This document shows, piece after piece, positions 34,987-44,781 of a DNA stretch of 64,000 nucleotides; the stretch's first letter is position 1, and the number at the start of each line of letters is the position of its first letter. The DNA is from a candidate division KSB1 bacterium (lineage in GTDB: Bacteria; Zhuqueibacterota; Zhuqueibacteria; Residuimicrobiales; Krinioviventaceae). The translations under genes were made by a program, and so were the position numbers. The notes beneath the pieces were generated by a model. It had not been told where the DNA came from, did no database searches, and worked only from the letters and a program-made list of their open reading frames with translations. The DNA lies in NCBI GenBank assembly GCA_034521575.1, contig JAXHMJ010000005.1, forward strand, positions 310,001 to 374,000, written 5' to 3'.

Positions 34987-36216
34987 TCATTTCAGGTTCT
35001 TGACAATGCTGTCCACAGCCTGCTCGACGTCCTCACGGTGACCGAATGCGGAGAGCCGGAAAAAGCCTTCGCCGCTGGGACCGAATCCGGAGCCCGGGGT
35101 GCCGACCACGTGTGCGTTGTTAAGCAGCTGATCGAAAAACTCCCAGGATGTGGTGCCCGGCGGGGTTTTCAGCCAGATGTACGGCGCATTGTCGCCGCCG
35201 TAACAGGTCAGGCCGATGTTTTCCAATCCCTGTTTGATGATGCGGGCGTTCTGCATATAGTAATTCACCAGTTCCATGCATTCCTTAGTGCCGGTGTCCG
35301 ACAGCACGGCCGTCCCGCCGGCCTGCACAATATTGGAGGCGCCGTTAAAAAATGTGTTCTGGCGGCGCGCCCACAGACGGTTCACCTGCTCGGGCTCGGA
35401 ATCTTCCACCTCCAGCTCCTTGGGGACAATGGCCCAGCCCAGACGCACACCGGTGAATCCGGCCATTTTGGAAAAACTGTTGATCTCAATGGCGCATTCG
35501 CGGGCGCCGGCAATTTCGTAAATGCTGCGCGGCAGACTGTCATCCTGAATAAATGCGGCATAGGCGGCATCGAAAATAATCACGGACTTTTGTTCGCGCG
35601 CATAATCAATGAACTTTTTCAACTGCTCGCGCGATGCCACGGCGCCGGTGGGATTGTTGGGACTGCAGATATAGATCAGATCCACTTTATCCTGCGGCAC
35701 CTCGGGGAAAAAACCGTTTTCCTCGGTGCACGGCATATAGTGAATGCCGGTGTACTGGCCGGATGCTTTGTCAAATTTACCGGTGCGTCCGGCAATCACA
35801 TTGGTATCTACGTAAACCGGATAGGCCGGGTCCTGTACAGCGACCACGTTATCGGTTCCGAAAATCGACTGAATGTTGCCGGTATCCGGTTTGGCCCCGT
35901 CACTGACAAAGATTTCAGCGGCATCCAGCACCACACCATAGGATTCGTACAGATTGATCAGCGCTTCCTTCATTTCCGGTTCACCGGTGGAATCATCCGA
36001 ATAGCCGCGATAGGTGGTCACGTTGGCCAGCCGGTCAACACCGGTGTGCAGTCCGTCCAGGACCGCCGGGGTCAGCGGTTCGGTGGTGTTGCCGATACCC
36101 AGCTTCATCACGTTGGCATCCGGATGCTGCGCCTGAAACTCGCGCACGCGTCGTCCGATTTCTGGAAACAAATATCCTGCTGACAGTTTATTATAATTGC
36201 TGTTGATTTTGGCCAT
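34987..36216 (-). CDS. dapL: LL-diaminopimelate aminotransferase
   Basis: A 409-residue class-I/II aminotransferase converting tetrahydrodipicolinate to LL-diaminopimelate in one step. The opening [21 protein letters not shown] is the DapL hallmark, with [28 protein letters not shown] and the pyridoxal-phosphate Lys in [12 protein letters not shown] (about residue 270), plus [10 protein letters not shown]. Full length. Separated from dapF by 253 bases yet on the same strand at the end of the lysine operon, so likely driven by read-through or its own promoter. The pathway avoids succinylation. Confidence 0.95.
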   Translation of the reverse strand: MAKINSNYNKLSAGYLFPEIGRRVREFQAQHPDANVMKLGIGNTTEPLTPAVLDGLHTGVDRLANVTTYRGYSDDSTGEPEMKEALINLYESYGVVLDAAEIFVSDGAKPDTGNIQSIFGTDNVVAVQDPAYPVYVDTNVIAGRTGKFDKASGQYTGIHYMPCTEENGFFPEVPQDKVDLIYICSPNNPTGAVASREQLKKFIDYAREQKSVIIFDAAYAAFIQDDSLPRSIYEIAGARECAIEINSFSKMAGFTGVRLGWAIVPKELEVEDSEPEQVNRLWARRQNTFFNGASNIVQAGGTAVLSDTGTKECMELVNYYMQNARIIKQGLENIGLTCYGGDNAPYIWLKTPPGTTSWEFFDQLLNNAHVVGTPGSGFGPSGEGFFRLSAFGHREDVEQAVDSIVKNLK

Positions 36217-36469
36217 AATATATCCTTGTCTATTAATTCTCGTTTTGTTTTAAAATATTAACGGGCTCTGTGCCTCACGAGGCGCAGAGGCTGTTGAGGA
36301 TGAATTCCAACCACTGCGGCGTAGTTAAAATGAATATTTTTAAACCTGTGATCAGAACAAACATGACTCTATTCTGCCCAGCGCAGATTCTTTCTGCGGT
36401 CTCTGCAGACTGTGTTGGCTTTACAGCGCACATTCGTCAAACTGACTTGGCGCAGAATATTGATGCGTC

Positions 36470-37315
36470 CTACACGGTCTGTTCAAACGCTTCGCTGTCA
36501 ATCTCGCCGTCGCCGATATGCAGCACCGGACCGGTCATGTCAATGCTGTAATCGGGATGAATGGTGATTTTCAGCGTGCCGCCGGGCATGTGCACGGTAA
36601 TGTCGGCGTCGCAGAGTCCCAGTTTATGCGCCACGGCCGCGGACGCGCTGCTGGAACTGCCGGAAGCCAGGGTATACCCGGCGCCGCGTTCCCAAATCTC
36701 GATCTGAATATTGTTGCGGTCCAGGACTTTGAGAAACTGCACATTGGTGCGGTTGGGAAAGCGTTCATCGACTTCGATATGCGGGCCGTAGGTATAGGCC
36801 AGTTCTTCCGAGATCTCTTCACATGGAATCACGCAATGCGGATTGCCGATGGTGGCGGCGCAAAAGGTGAACAGGTGGTCTTTGACCATGATCTCTTCAT
36901 TGATTACCTCACGCGTTTTTCCCGACACCGGGATCACCTCGCTGTCAAAAGACACAGCGCCCATTTCCACATCGATCATGCGCCCGTCCGCATGCACGCG
37001 CGACTGCACCTGTCCCCCGGCGGTCTCGATCGTAAACGGCCGGGTATCCACAAAACCGTGATCGAACAGGTATTTGGAAAAAATTCGCAGACCGTTTCCG
37101 CTTTTTTCCGCCTCGCTGCCGTCCGGATTAAAGATCTGCAGCCGGGCGCGGCTCTCCTGCGACGGGGACGGTCCCCACAGGATGCCGTCCGATCCAATAC
37201 CGTAATTGCGGTGACAGATCAGCCGAATTTCGTCCGGCGTCAATTCACGGCCGATTTCGGCTGGATTCATGACGATATAATCATTCCCGAGTCCGTGATA
37301 CTTGTAAAACTTCAC
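36470..37315 (-). CDS. dapF: Diaminopimelate epimerase homologue, both catalytic Cys replaced by Ser
   Basis: A 281-residue DapF-fold protein. The fold is clear (KYHGLGNDYIVM, NYGIGSDGI, TIGNPHCV, GPHIEVDERFPNRTNV). The two halves carry the usual active-site loops, but the Cys are Ser: SEAEKSGNGLR has Ser72 where the classical enzyme has Cys (EMCGNG), and TLASGSSSSAS has Ser218 where Cys217 is expected (LACGTG). Changes are encoded by normal Ser codons, not frameshifts. It could be a divergent epimerase or an isomerase for another substrate; its operon position says lysine/meso-DAP. The gene sits 15 bases after dapA. Confidence 0.85.
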   Translation of the reverse strand: MKFYKYHGLGNDYIVMNPAEIGRELTPDEIRLICHRNYGIGSDGILWGPSPSQESRARLQIFNPDGSEAEKSGNGLRIFSKYLFDHGFVDTRPFTIETAGGQVQSRVHADGRMIDVEMGAVSFDSEVIPVSGKTREVINEEIMVKDHLFTFCAATIGNPHCVIPCEEISEELAYTYGPHIEVDERFPNRTNVQFLKVLDRNNIQIEIWERGAGYTLASGSSSSASAAVAHKLGLCDADITVHMPGGTLKITIHPDYSIDMTGPVLHIGDGEIDSEAFEQTV

Positions 37316-37330
37316 GCGGTCTCCTTTGGT

Positions 37331-38224
37331 TTAGATCAAATTCAATTCTTTGAGCGCGGCGGCCAGCGGTTTGGCGTGGTCGTCGCTCAGCTGCACCAGG
37401 GGAAGCCGGACGTAGGATTCGCACAATCCCATCATAGCGCAGGCGGCCTTGACCGGAATCGGATTACTTTCAATAAAGTTCAGGCGCATCAGCGGCAGCA
37501 GGTTGTAATGCAGCTCGCGCGCTTTTTTCCAGTCATTGTCGAATGCAGCTTGTACCATATCACTGAGCATACCGGGCGCTTCGTTGGCAACCACGGCTAC
37601 CGCGCCGTCCGCACCCAGACTCAGCAGCGGCAGAGCGATGGAATCCTCGCCGGACAGAACAAGAAAATCATCCGGGCGTTCGCGCAGGATAGTCATCACT
37701 TCGGTGAAATTGGCGCTGGCCTCTTTGGTTCCGGCAATATTGGGAATCTCCGCCAGACGCAGCTGGGTTCGCGCGTCGATGTGCTTGCCGGTGCGTCCCG
37801 GCACATTGTACAAAAACACCGGCAGATCGGTGGATTCCGCCACTGCCTTGAAATGCTGATAAAAGCCTTCCGGCGTGGGTTTGTTGTAATACGGGCCCAC
37901 GGACAAAATAGCGTCGGCACCGCTTTTCGTGGCGTGTTCGGTCAGTGAAATGGCTTCCGTCGTTGAATTGCTGCCGGCATTCGCCATTACCGGCACACGA
38001 CCGTTTGACTGATCGCACAGTATTTCAATCACCCGGTGGTGTTCATCGTGACTCAAGGTCGCGCTCTCACCGGTGGTACCGCAGCCGAGTATCACACGGG
38101 TACCTTTATCAATATGCCAGTCCACCAGCTTGCGCAGCGCAGCCTCGTCCAGGCTGTTGTCCTTTTTAAACGGTGTGATCAATGCAACGGTTGTTCCTCT
38201 GAATTTTGATAAATCAATAGACAT
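37331..38224 (-). CDS. dapA: 4-hydroxy-tetrahydrodipicolinate synthase
   Basis: A 297-residue class-I aldolase-like enzyme condensing pyruvate and aspartate semialdehyde. GCGTTGESATL (about 47-57) binds pyruvate, YNVPGRTG carries the catalytic Tyr, and GTKEAS the Schiff-base Lys (about 164). GEDSIALPLLSLGADGAVAV is also conserved. Length and motifs are complete. Fourteen bases separate it from dapB, indicating one transcript. Confidence 0.96.
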   Translation of the reverse strand: MSIDLSKFRGTTVALITPFKKDNSLDEAALRKLVDWHIDKGTRVILGCGTTGESATLSHDEHHRVIEILCDQSNGRVPVMANAGSNSTTEAISLTEHATKSGADAILSVGPYYNKPTPEGFYQHFKAVAESTDLPVFLYNVPGRTGKHIDARTQLRLAEIPNIAGTKEASANFTEVMTILRERPDDFLVLSGEDSIALPLLSLGADGAVAVVANEAPGMLSDMVQAAFDNDWKKARELHYNLLPLMRLNFIESNPIPVKAACAMMGLCESYVRLPLVQLSDDHAKPLAAALKELNLI

Positions 38225-38238
38225 GGTCTTTTCCTTTA

Positions 38239-38961
38239 TTATTCCTGATTCATTTTCATAAAATCATCCATACTGTAAACACCGGATTTATCCACAAGCC
38301 ATTCGGCGGCTTTGACCGCACCCAGGGCGAGTCCTTCGCGGCTGCGTGCGGTGTGTTTGATCTCGATGCTGTCAGGAGCGGAATCAAACCCGATCTGATG
38401 CGTGCCGGGTACGTTGCCAACGCGCGTCGATGTGACATGCAGCGTTTCGGGATCAATCGCACCGTGACTGGTTTCGGTCTTGATGTTCTTTTTCTGCGGC
38501 AGCTGGTCGAGCAGAATTTCAGCCAGCCGTATAGCGGTGCCGCTGGGACTGTCGGCTTTGCCGATGTGATGCCACTCGTGCAGATAAGCATCATAATCCG
38601 GCAGACCGGACATTAATCCGGACAGGCACTCGGTCAGCCGAAAAAACACATATACGCCGATGGAGAAATTCGGACTGTACAACAGAGTGAGATTTTTAAT
38701 CTGTTTGATTTCCTCGAGCTGATCGTACCAGCCGGTGGTGCCTTCCACAATCGGTACGCCGAGTGCTGCGGCGGTTTTGCAGTTTTCCATCACCGCATCT
38801 GCGAGCGTAAAGCTGATGACAGTTTCCGCCCCCTTGAGATCGGATTCCCGGGTAAACGGTTTATCTATATCAAACACAGCAGCGATCTCGTGACCGCGCT
38901 GTACAGCCTGGCGTTCCACTTCGTGGCCCATGCGACCGTACCCTAATATGGCTATTTTCAT
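38239..38961 (-). CDS. dapB: 4-hydroxy-tetrahydrodipicolinate reductase
   Basis: A 240-residue NAD(P)H-dependent reductase. ILGYGRMGHEVER is the nucleotide loop, and EWHHIGKADSPSGTAIRLAE the catalytic HHxxKxDSPSGTA motif (about residues 140-155). It belongs to the shorter form seen in several phyla. ATG at 38961 has AAAGGAG with a good spacing and begins the nucleotide-binding loop; the longer frame to 39039 overlaps lysC and is unlikely. Confidence 0.95.
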   Translation of the reverse strand: MKIAILGYGRMGHEVERQAVQRGHEIAAVFDIDKPFTRESDLKGAETVISFTLADAVMENCKTAAALGVPIVEGTTGWYDQLEEIKQIKNLTLLYSPNFSIGVYVFFRLTECLSGLMSGLPDYDAYLHEWHHIGKADSPSGTAIRLAEILLDQLPQKKNIKTETSHGAIDPETLHVTSTRVGNVPGTHQIGFDSAPDSIEIKHTARSREGLALGAVKAAEWLVDKSGVYSMDDFMKMNQE

Positions 38962-38971
38962 AAGGCTCCTT

Positions 38972-40324
38972 TTATTTTGAAAAAAACTGTTCATGCAGTC
39001 GATTGATGACCCGGGGCAGCTCCGCATCTTCAATGACAAAACTCAGATTAATATCAGATCCGCCGAGGGATATCGCATAAATCTTGGTGTGTTCCAAATG
39101 TCCCAGGATCTGCGCTGCCAGGCCAGGTGTGCCTTTTAATGATTCGCCGACACAGCAGACAACGGCTTTTTCGGTTTCGATTTCGACCGCGGCAAAGGCC
39201 TCGAGTTCGCGAACAATGTCTTTGAGGTGCCGGGTATCATCGATGGTGATGGACACAGACACCTCGGACGTGGCCACCAAATCCACGGCGGTGCGGTATT
39301 TCTGAAACACACCGAACAGCGACGCCATAAAACCGTGCGACATGAGCATGCGCGACGAGATCACCGTAATCACAGTCAGATTTTCTTTGTAGGCAATGGA
39401 CTTGACGCGGCCGTCTTCTTCGCCCCGGTCTTCGCCTGTGTTGGAAATGATGGTGCCTTTAAATTCGGGATTCATGGAATTGAGAATAATCACGCGGATA
39501 TTGTCCTCGACCGCCGGCAGCAGGGTTGACGGATGGATCACCTTGGCGCCGAAATAGGCCAGCTCGGCCGCTTCCTGAAAGGTCATATGCCGGATGCGCT
39601 GCGCCGAGGGCACCAGGGACGGATCCGCGGACAGCACGCCGTCCACATCCGACCAAATCTCGACTGTGTGCGCGCCGAGCATACTGGCAAACAGAGTCGC
39701 CGAGTAATCCGAGCCGCCGCGTCCGAGTGTGGTGGTGCGACCGGCCGTATCGCTGCCTACAAAGCCCTGCAGCACCGGCACATGTTTTTCGGCTGCGGGT
39801 TTCAAATTCTTCTGCACGCGTACCCGGGATTCCTGCATCAGCGGACGCGCCGAGCCGAATTCCGAATCCGTGATCATCAGTTGGCGGGAGTCGTGCATCT
39901 GACTGTCGATGCCGTTGCGCTGCAGGACGGCCGCAAGAATGTTGGACGAAAGAAACTCTCCGATGCTGACCAGTGAATCGTACAATTCATCCGAGTATTC
40001 ACCGGCCTGTTCCAGCATCTGAACAGCGCTTTCCAGCATATTGGCGCCGCTTTCAAATGCAGAAAGCAGTACGGGTTCGGACAGACTCAGGTCCTGGATC
40101 AATTTTTGATGTGTATCGAGAAACAGATTCTTGAGTCGATCGATCTCTGTATGATTTCCGGAACAGGCGGCGCGTGTAAGCTCGACCAGTTTATCCGTTA
40201 AACCGCCAACAGCAGACACCACCACGACGGGTTTTTGATCCAGACGCGATTTAATGATATCCGCGACCCGCTTGATGGCGTCGGCGCTGCCGACGGAGGT
40301 GCCGCCAAACTTCATAACGATCAT
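38972..40324 (-). CDS. lysC: Aspartate kinase
   Basis: A 450-residue kinase that phosphorylates aspartate, the first step to lysine. VMKFGGTSVGSADAI opens the catalytic domain, GFVGSDTAGRTTTLGRGGSDYSAT is the phosphate region and EIWSDVDGVLSADP the metal and substrate site. Two ACT domains follow (about 300-450), so feedback control by an amino acid is expected. It is monofunctional (no homoserine dehydrogenase). The start overlaps the M20 gene's stop by four bases. No asd gene is in the window. Confidence 0.96.
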   Translation of the reverse strand: MIVMKFGGTSVGSADAIKRVADIIKSRLDQKPVVVVSAVGGLTDKLVELTRAACSGNHTEIDRLKNLFLDTHQKLIQDLSLSEPVLLSAFESGANMLESAVQMLEQAGEYSDELYDSLVSIGEFLSSNILAAVLQRNGIDSQMHDSRQLMITDSEFGSARPLMQESRVRVQKNLKPAAEKHVPVLQGFVGSDTAGRTTTLGRGGSDYSATLFASMLGAHTVEIWSDVDGVLSADPSLVPSAQRIRHMTFQEAAELAYFGAKVIHPSTLLPAVEDNIRVIILNSMNPEFKGTIISNTGEDRGEEDGRVKSIAYKENLTVITVISSRMLMSHGFMASLFGVFQKYRTAVDLVATSEVSVSITIDDTRHLKDIVRELEAFAAVEIETEKAVVCCVGESLKGTPGLAAQILGHLEHTKIYAISLGGSDINLSFVIEDAELPRVINRLHEQFFSK

Positions 40325-41319
40325 GTTTGTATCCTTTTTAATAGTTGCTTGACTATTTTCTCTAACAGAGTGACGCCTGTTTCCAGATCCTCGACGGTAA
40401 TATGTTCATCTTGCCGGTGCGCCGTGGTGATCGAGCCCGGGCCGAACAGCAGAATTTTTCCCAGAGGTCTGAGATATCCGGCATCGGTTCCAAATCCCAC
40501 CACCGTGGTATCGAATCCGGGCAGTGCGATCAGGGTCTGCGGCTCGGATGCGCTGAGAATCTCGATTTCTATGGAATCGGGGACGTGGTCAATCAGCTGG
40601 TTTTTAATATCCTGTATGGACGTGGTCACCCGAAAAATCGCCATAGCGGTCGCCTGCGGTGCCAGAATATTGGCGCCGGTACCGCCGTTGATCTTGCCGA
40701 TATTCACGAATGTCTGTCCCAGCACTGGGTCCCGGCCCCATTGCCGTGTCAGCCAGGGGTGCAGAAAACGCACAAGATCATGAATCGCCGAGCGCCCCTG
40801 ATCCGGCATGGACGAATGTCCGCCAGTGCCTGCAGCAGTGATCCGGCAGACCAGCACGCCTTTTTGTCCGGTGGCCAATTTATTGTCCGTGGGCTCACCG
40901 ACAATAATATAATCGGGTGAAACAGGAAGCGTCGCAGCCGCTTTGGCGCCGGCGGATATATTTTCCTCATCCACTACAAACAACAAACCGATATTGTTGA
41001 TTCCCGCCTGTTTCAGGCGTCTGGCAGCAGTCAGCATGACCGTGATCTGGCCTTTGGCGTCACAGCAGCCGCGTCCCCACAGGGTGGCGCCGTCGCGTTT
41101 GAACGGGATGACCGGAGACACCGTATCCATATGGGTACAGAATAAAATTGAAGGATCATGCTTTGTTGTTGCGAGGATGTTGAAACGGTCGCTATCGACA
41201 GGCTGACGGGTAACGGTGAAACCGAATTCCTGTAACCGATCCGCTAAAAATTCACCGACCTGTCTTTCCTGACCGGAGGGTGATGCCATGTTGACCAGCT
41301 GTTCCAGAAAATGTATCAT
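40321..41319 (-). CDS. M20 family metallohydrolase
   Basis: About 332 residues of the M20 di-zinc amidohydrolase family (DapE/ArgE/LysK type). Motifs: FCTHMDTVSP (first zinc His with Asp), LWGRGCCDAKGQI (bridging Asp), FVVDEENISAGA (catalytic Glu pair), and TAGTGGHSSMP. Preceding lysC in the same operon suggests a role in amino-acid or peptide metabolism. Because dapL bypasses the succinylated intermediates, DapE activity is not required, so acetyl-ornithine/lysine or dipeptide hydrolysis are open. ATG at 41319 preferred over a TTG at 41346, as MIHFLEQLVNMASPSGQE is the family's usual start. Confidence 0.82.
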   Translation of the reverse strand: MIHFLEQLVNMASPSGQERQVGEFLADRLQEFGFTVTRQPVDSDRFNILATTKHDPSILFCTHMDTVSPVIPFKRDGATLWGRGCCDAKGQITVMLTAARRLKQAGINNIGLLFVVDEENISAGAKAAATLPVSPDYIIVGEPTDNKLATGQKGVLVCRITAAGTGGHSSMPDQGRSAIHDLVRFLHPWLTRQWGRDPVLGQTFVNIGKINGGTGANILAPQATAMAIFRVTTSIQDIKNQLIDHVPDSIEIEILSASEPQTLIALPGFDTTVVGFGTDAGYLRPLGKILLFGPGSITTAHRQDEHITVEDLETGVTLLEKIVKQLLKRIQT

Positions 41320-41636
41320 TCGTACCCGAATGTAATCAGCCTGCAAAATCGCCGTAAATCATCTCGAACGATGGAGGCAAACCAATGGTCGATTGACGAA
41401 ATAGCGCTCCACGGATCGTTTCCGCGACAGTCCGGCAGTTGTTCACTGTCGGCCCAGCAGTACCCCTCGCACCGCTTCGGCCCGGTTCCCTTTCCCGTAC
41501 GGTACTTTTGAACCAGGCGCCTCTATTTCAGAATAGAATATAGGAATTTTCAGAATTTATTTCAAGGATAAAGTCAAAGTCAGAAAGCCTGAATATCAAA
41601 AGCACGGCGCAGCAGTTTATATTCCCCCTCGCCACC
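41320..41636. other. Intergenic region upstream of the lysine operon
   Basis: Contains the presumed promoter of the M20-lysC operon. I see no lysine-riboswitch architecture or strong terminator, and no supported gene. The repeat cluster begins at 41637. Confidence 0.5.
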
Positions 41637-42640
41637 TGATGTCGCCCCTTCAGGGCTAAAAAAACATATCCCCGATTCCCGGGGCGTTGCCCCGGGCTGG
41701 CCTACATCGCCCCGTTGGGGCTGGGATTAAGCCGCCAGGGTTGTAAAAATGAAGGAGATCAATCCGACTGCCCAGGCGTTTTTCGCATGTCCCCATCCTT
41801 TGCTCGTTCCCGCACAATACCAGCCCTGAAAGGGCGGTATACAAAAGCCCCGGGCAGCGCCCGGGGATCAATCAAAAACACCAAACCCAAGCCCTGAAGG
41901 GGCGACATCAGGCGCAGTGAACGACAAAACCCGTACATCACCCCCCGATAGATGAACAACAAGCGCCTAGTGTTCACAAAACCCCACCCCATGACCTCAC
42001 CGCACATCACCAGCCCTGAAAGGGCGGTATACAAAAGCCCCGGGTAGCGCCCGGGGATCAATCAAAAACACCAAACCCAAGCCCTGAAGGGGCGGCATCA
42101 GGCGCAGTGAACGACAAAACCCTTACATCACCCCCGATAGATGAACAACAAGCGCCTAATGTTCACAAAACCCCATCCCATGACCTCACCGCACATCACC
42201 AGCCCTGAAAGGGCGGCATACAAAAGCCCCGGGCAGCGCCCGGGGGATCAATCAAAAACGCCAAACCCAAGCCCTGAAGGGGCGGCATCAGGCGCAGTGA
42301 ACGACAAAACCCTTACATCACCCCCGATAGATGAACAACAAGCGCCTAGTGTTCACAAAACCCCATCCCATGACCTCACCGCACATCACCAGCCCTGAAA
42401 GGGCGGTATACAAAAGCCCCGGGCAGCGCCCGGGGGATCAATCACAAACACCAAACCCAAGCCCTGAAGGGGCGGCATCAGGCGCAGTGAACGACAAACC
42501 CCACATACATCACCCCCCGATAGATGAACAACAAGCGCCTAGTGTTCACAAAACCCCATCCCATAACCTCACCGCACATCACCAGCCCTGAAGGGGCGGC
42601 ATCAGGCGCAGTGAACACAAAATCAACCCGATGAGCAAAG
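41637..42640. repeat. REP-rich tandem-repeat cluster 1
   Basis: A leader (41637-41818) with GCCCCTTCAGGGC, CCCGATTCCCGGGG and GCCCCGTTGGGGC palindromes, then units of about 190 bases starting at 41820, 42010, 42199, 42389 and 42582; the last is cut short at about 42622. Each unit holds GCCCTGAAAGGGC, CCCCGGGC-AGC-GCCCGGGG and GCCCTGAAGGGGC hairpins joined by a spacer around GATGAACAACAAGCGCCTAG. Reading frames in all units are fortuitous. Near-duplicate of cluster 2. Confidence 0.9.
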
Positions 42641-42678
42641 ACTTTTTCTCACAGAAATTACAGTGCAAAATTAAGCTG

Positions 42679-43131
42679 CTAATCCCACACATATCTCTCA
42701 TCATAATCAATATTGTATTTTTTCAAAAGATTGATGTATTCAGCCTGGTAACTGGCTTTACGGTGATGAATTTTCTGATTTGAAATATAGTTTTTAACCA
42801 AATCAATATGAGATCGACCAATGGAAAAAGCACCATAACCGTTTTGCCAATAAAACCCCAGATAACCACGCCCCTTGCTTTTAATCCATTTTGATGAGGA
42901 TCTTTTAACCATACCAACCACCTCACTCATCGAATGTTTTCGCGACAAATAAAACAAATTATGGATGTGATTCCAATGGCCATTGATTGCTAAAAGTGGA
43001 GAATCACATTCTCGAAATACTTTGGCCATATAGGGATAAAGCTCAAGTTCAATATCAGGATCAATCAGGGTTTTTTGATTTTTTGTACTAAATACAAGAT
43101 GAATGTATACTTTGGATAGACTTTGTGGCAT
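42679..43131 (-). CDS. RAYT-like (REP-associated) Y1 transposase
   Basis: A 150-residue HUH/Y1 endonuclease: VYIHLVFSTKNQKTLI opens the fold, NGHWNHIHNLFYLSRKHS carries the HIH metal motif, and SHIDLVKNYISNQKIHH the nucleophile Tyr. The Tyr and HIH are intact. Placed exactly between two clusters of REP-like palindromes, the arrangement seen for transposases that move or maintain REP sequences. ATG at 43131 has AGGAGGGAG seven bases upstream and is preferred over 43233. Activity on the flanking palindromes is inference. Confidence 0.85.
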   Translation of the reverse strand: MPQSLSKVYIHLVFSTKNQKTLIDPDIELELYPYMAKVFRECDSPLLAINGHWNHIHNLFYLSRKHSMSEVVGMVKRSSSKWIKSKGRGYLGFYWQNGYGAFSIGRSHIDLVKNYISNQKIHHRKASYQAEYINLLKKYNIDYDERYVWD

Positions 43132-43306
43132 ATTTCTCCCTCCTGTTATTTGAGAACCCCTTTTTATTGAATTATCAATATAACAAATTATCAACAATTC
43201 CCCAAATAATAATCGCAGATACGCGAATATCATCTTTCATTTCAAAAACACCTTTAAATTCCTATCACTGGTTAATCAGGGTTACAAGATTCCAAAGGCT
43301 GGTTGA

Positions 43307-44640
43307 TGTCGCCCCTTCAGGGCTAAAAAAACATATCCCCGATTCCCGGGGCGTTGCCCCGGGCTGGCCTACATCGCCCCGTTGGGGGTTCGAATGGTGC
43401 CGCGGGGGTGATACATCGAGATTTATCTAATCTAGCAGCCCAGTATTTAACCCCACCCCATGCCTCATCCCACTGGCAACCGCATATCATCCTTTCAGTC
43501 CTGAAAAGGCGTATAAAAACACCAACGCCTTCGAATCCTAAACCTGCGCATGCCATACCCCTTTCGCCACCTGATGGCGCCCCTTCAGGGCTAAAAAAAA
43601 CATATCCCCGATTCCCGGGGCGTTGCCCCGGGCTGGCCTACATCGCCCCGTTGGGGCTGGGATTAAGCCGCCAGGGTTGTAAAAATGAAGGGGGATCAAT
43701 CCGACTGCCCAGGCGTTTTTCGCATGTCCCCATCCTTTGCTCGTTCCCGCACAATACCAGCCCTGAAAGGGCGGCATACAAAAGCCCCGGGTAGCGCCCG
43801 GGGGATCAATCAAAAACGCAAAACCCAAGCCCTGAAGGGGCGACATCAGGCGCAGTGAACGACAAACCCCACATACATCACCCCCCCGATAGATGAACAA
43901 CAAGCGCCTAGTGTTCACAAACCCCCATCCCATGACCTCACCGCACATCACCAGCCCTGAAGGGGCGGCATACAAAAGCCCCGGGCAGCGCCCGGGGGAT
44001 CAATCAAAAACGCCAAACCCAAGCCCTGAAGGGGCGACATCAGGCGCAGTGAACGACAAACCCCATACATCACCCCCGATAGATGAACAACAAGCGCCTA
44101 GTGTTCACAAAACCCCATCCCATGACCTCACCGCACATCACCAGCCCTGAAAGGGCGGTATACAAAAGCCCCGGGTAGCGCCCGGGGGATCAATCAAAAA
44201 CACCAAACCCAAGCCCGGAAGGGGCGGCATCAGGCGCAGTGAACGACAAACCCCACATACATCACCCCCGATAGATGAACAACAAGCGCCTGAGGTGTTC
44301 ACAAACCCCCACCCCATGACCTCACCGCACAACACCAGCCCTGAAAGGGCGGTATACAAAAGCCCCGGGCAGCGCCCGGGGGATCAATCAAAAACGCCAA
44401 ACCCAAGCCCGGAAGGGGCGGCATCAGGCGCACTGAACGACCAAACCCCACATACATCACCCCCGATAGATGAACAACAAGCGCCTAGTGTTCACAAAAC
44501 CCCATCCCATAACCTCACCGCACATCACCAGCCCTGAAAGGGCGGCATACAAAAGCCCCGGGCAGCGCCCGGGGATCAATCAAAAACACCAAACCCAAGC
44601 CCTGAAGGGGCGGCATCAGGCGCAGTGACCCCATTACACA
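43307..44640. repeat. REP-rich tandem-repeat cluster 2
   Basis: Begins with a second, and at 43568 a third, copy of the leader found at 41637, including the shared TTAAGCCGCCAGGG segment (43672-43770 matches 41721-41836). Five ~190-base units start at 43757, 43951, 44141, 44335 and 44528 and show the same three hairpins as cluster 1. The clusters are so alike that one likely arose by duplication of about 1 kb. No gene in this region. Confidence 0.9.
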
Positions 44641-44781
44641 AATCCGGTAAATAAAAACGCCGGGCGCGCTCATGCGATTTAAGAAAATATCACATAAAAA
44701 CACTTGGATTTCTGCATAAAATTCCTAAATTCTTGCAGTTACACAACCTGACTCCTCATTCATTAAACAGGATACTTTTTC
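44641..44781. other. Spacer before the heptose genes
   Basis: AT-rich spacer carrying AGGA nine bases before rfaE1. No gene. Confidence 0.5.

Noticed and set aside
36518-37948. 476-codon plus-strand open frame
   Set aside because: Antisense to dapF and dapA, which have full catalytic or fold motifs.
41715-44537. Series of similar 60-100-codon frames (MNNKRL..., MIPGRCPGLL...) on both strands
   Set aside because: They are translations of the 190-bp REP repeat units, with no ribosome-binding sites and frame changes between units.
41637-44640. Possible CRISPR array
   Set aside because: Units are ~190 bases and repeat almost entirely, with no unique 30-40 base spacers and no cas genes nearby.
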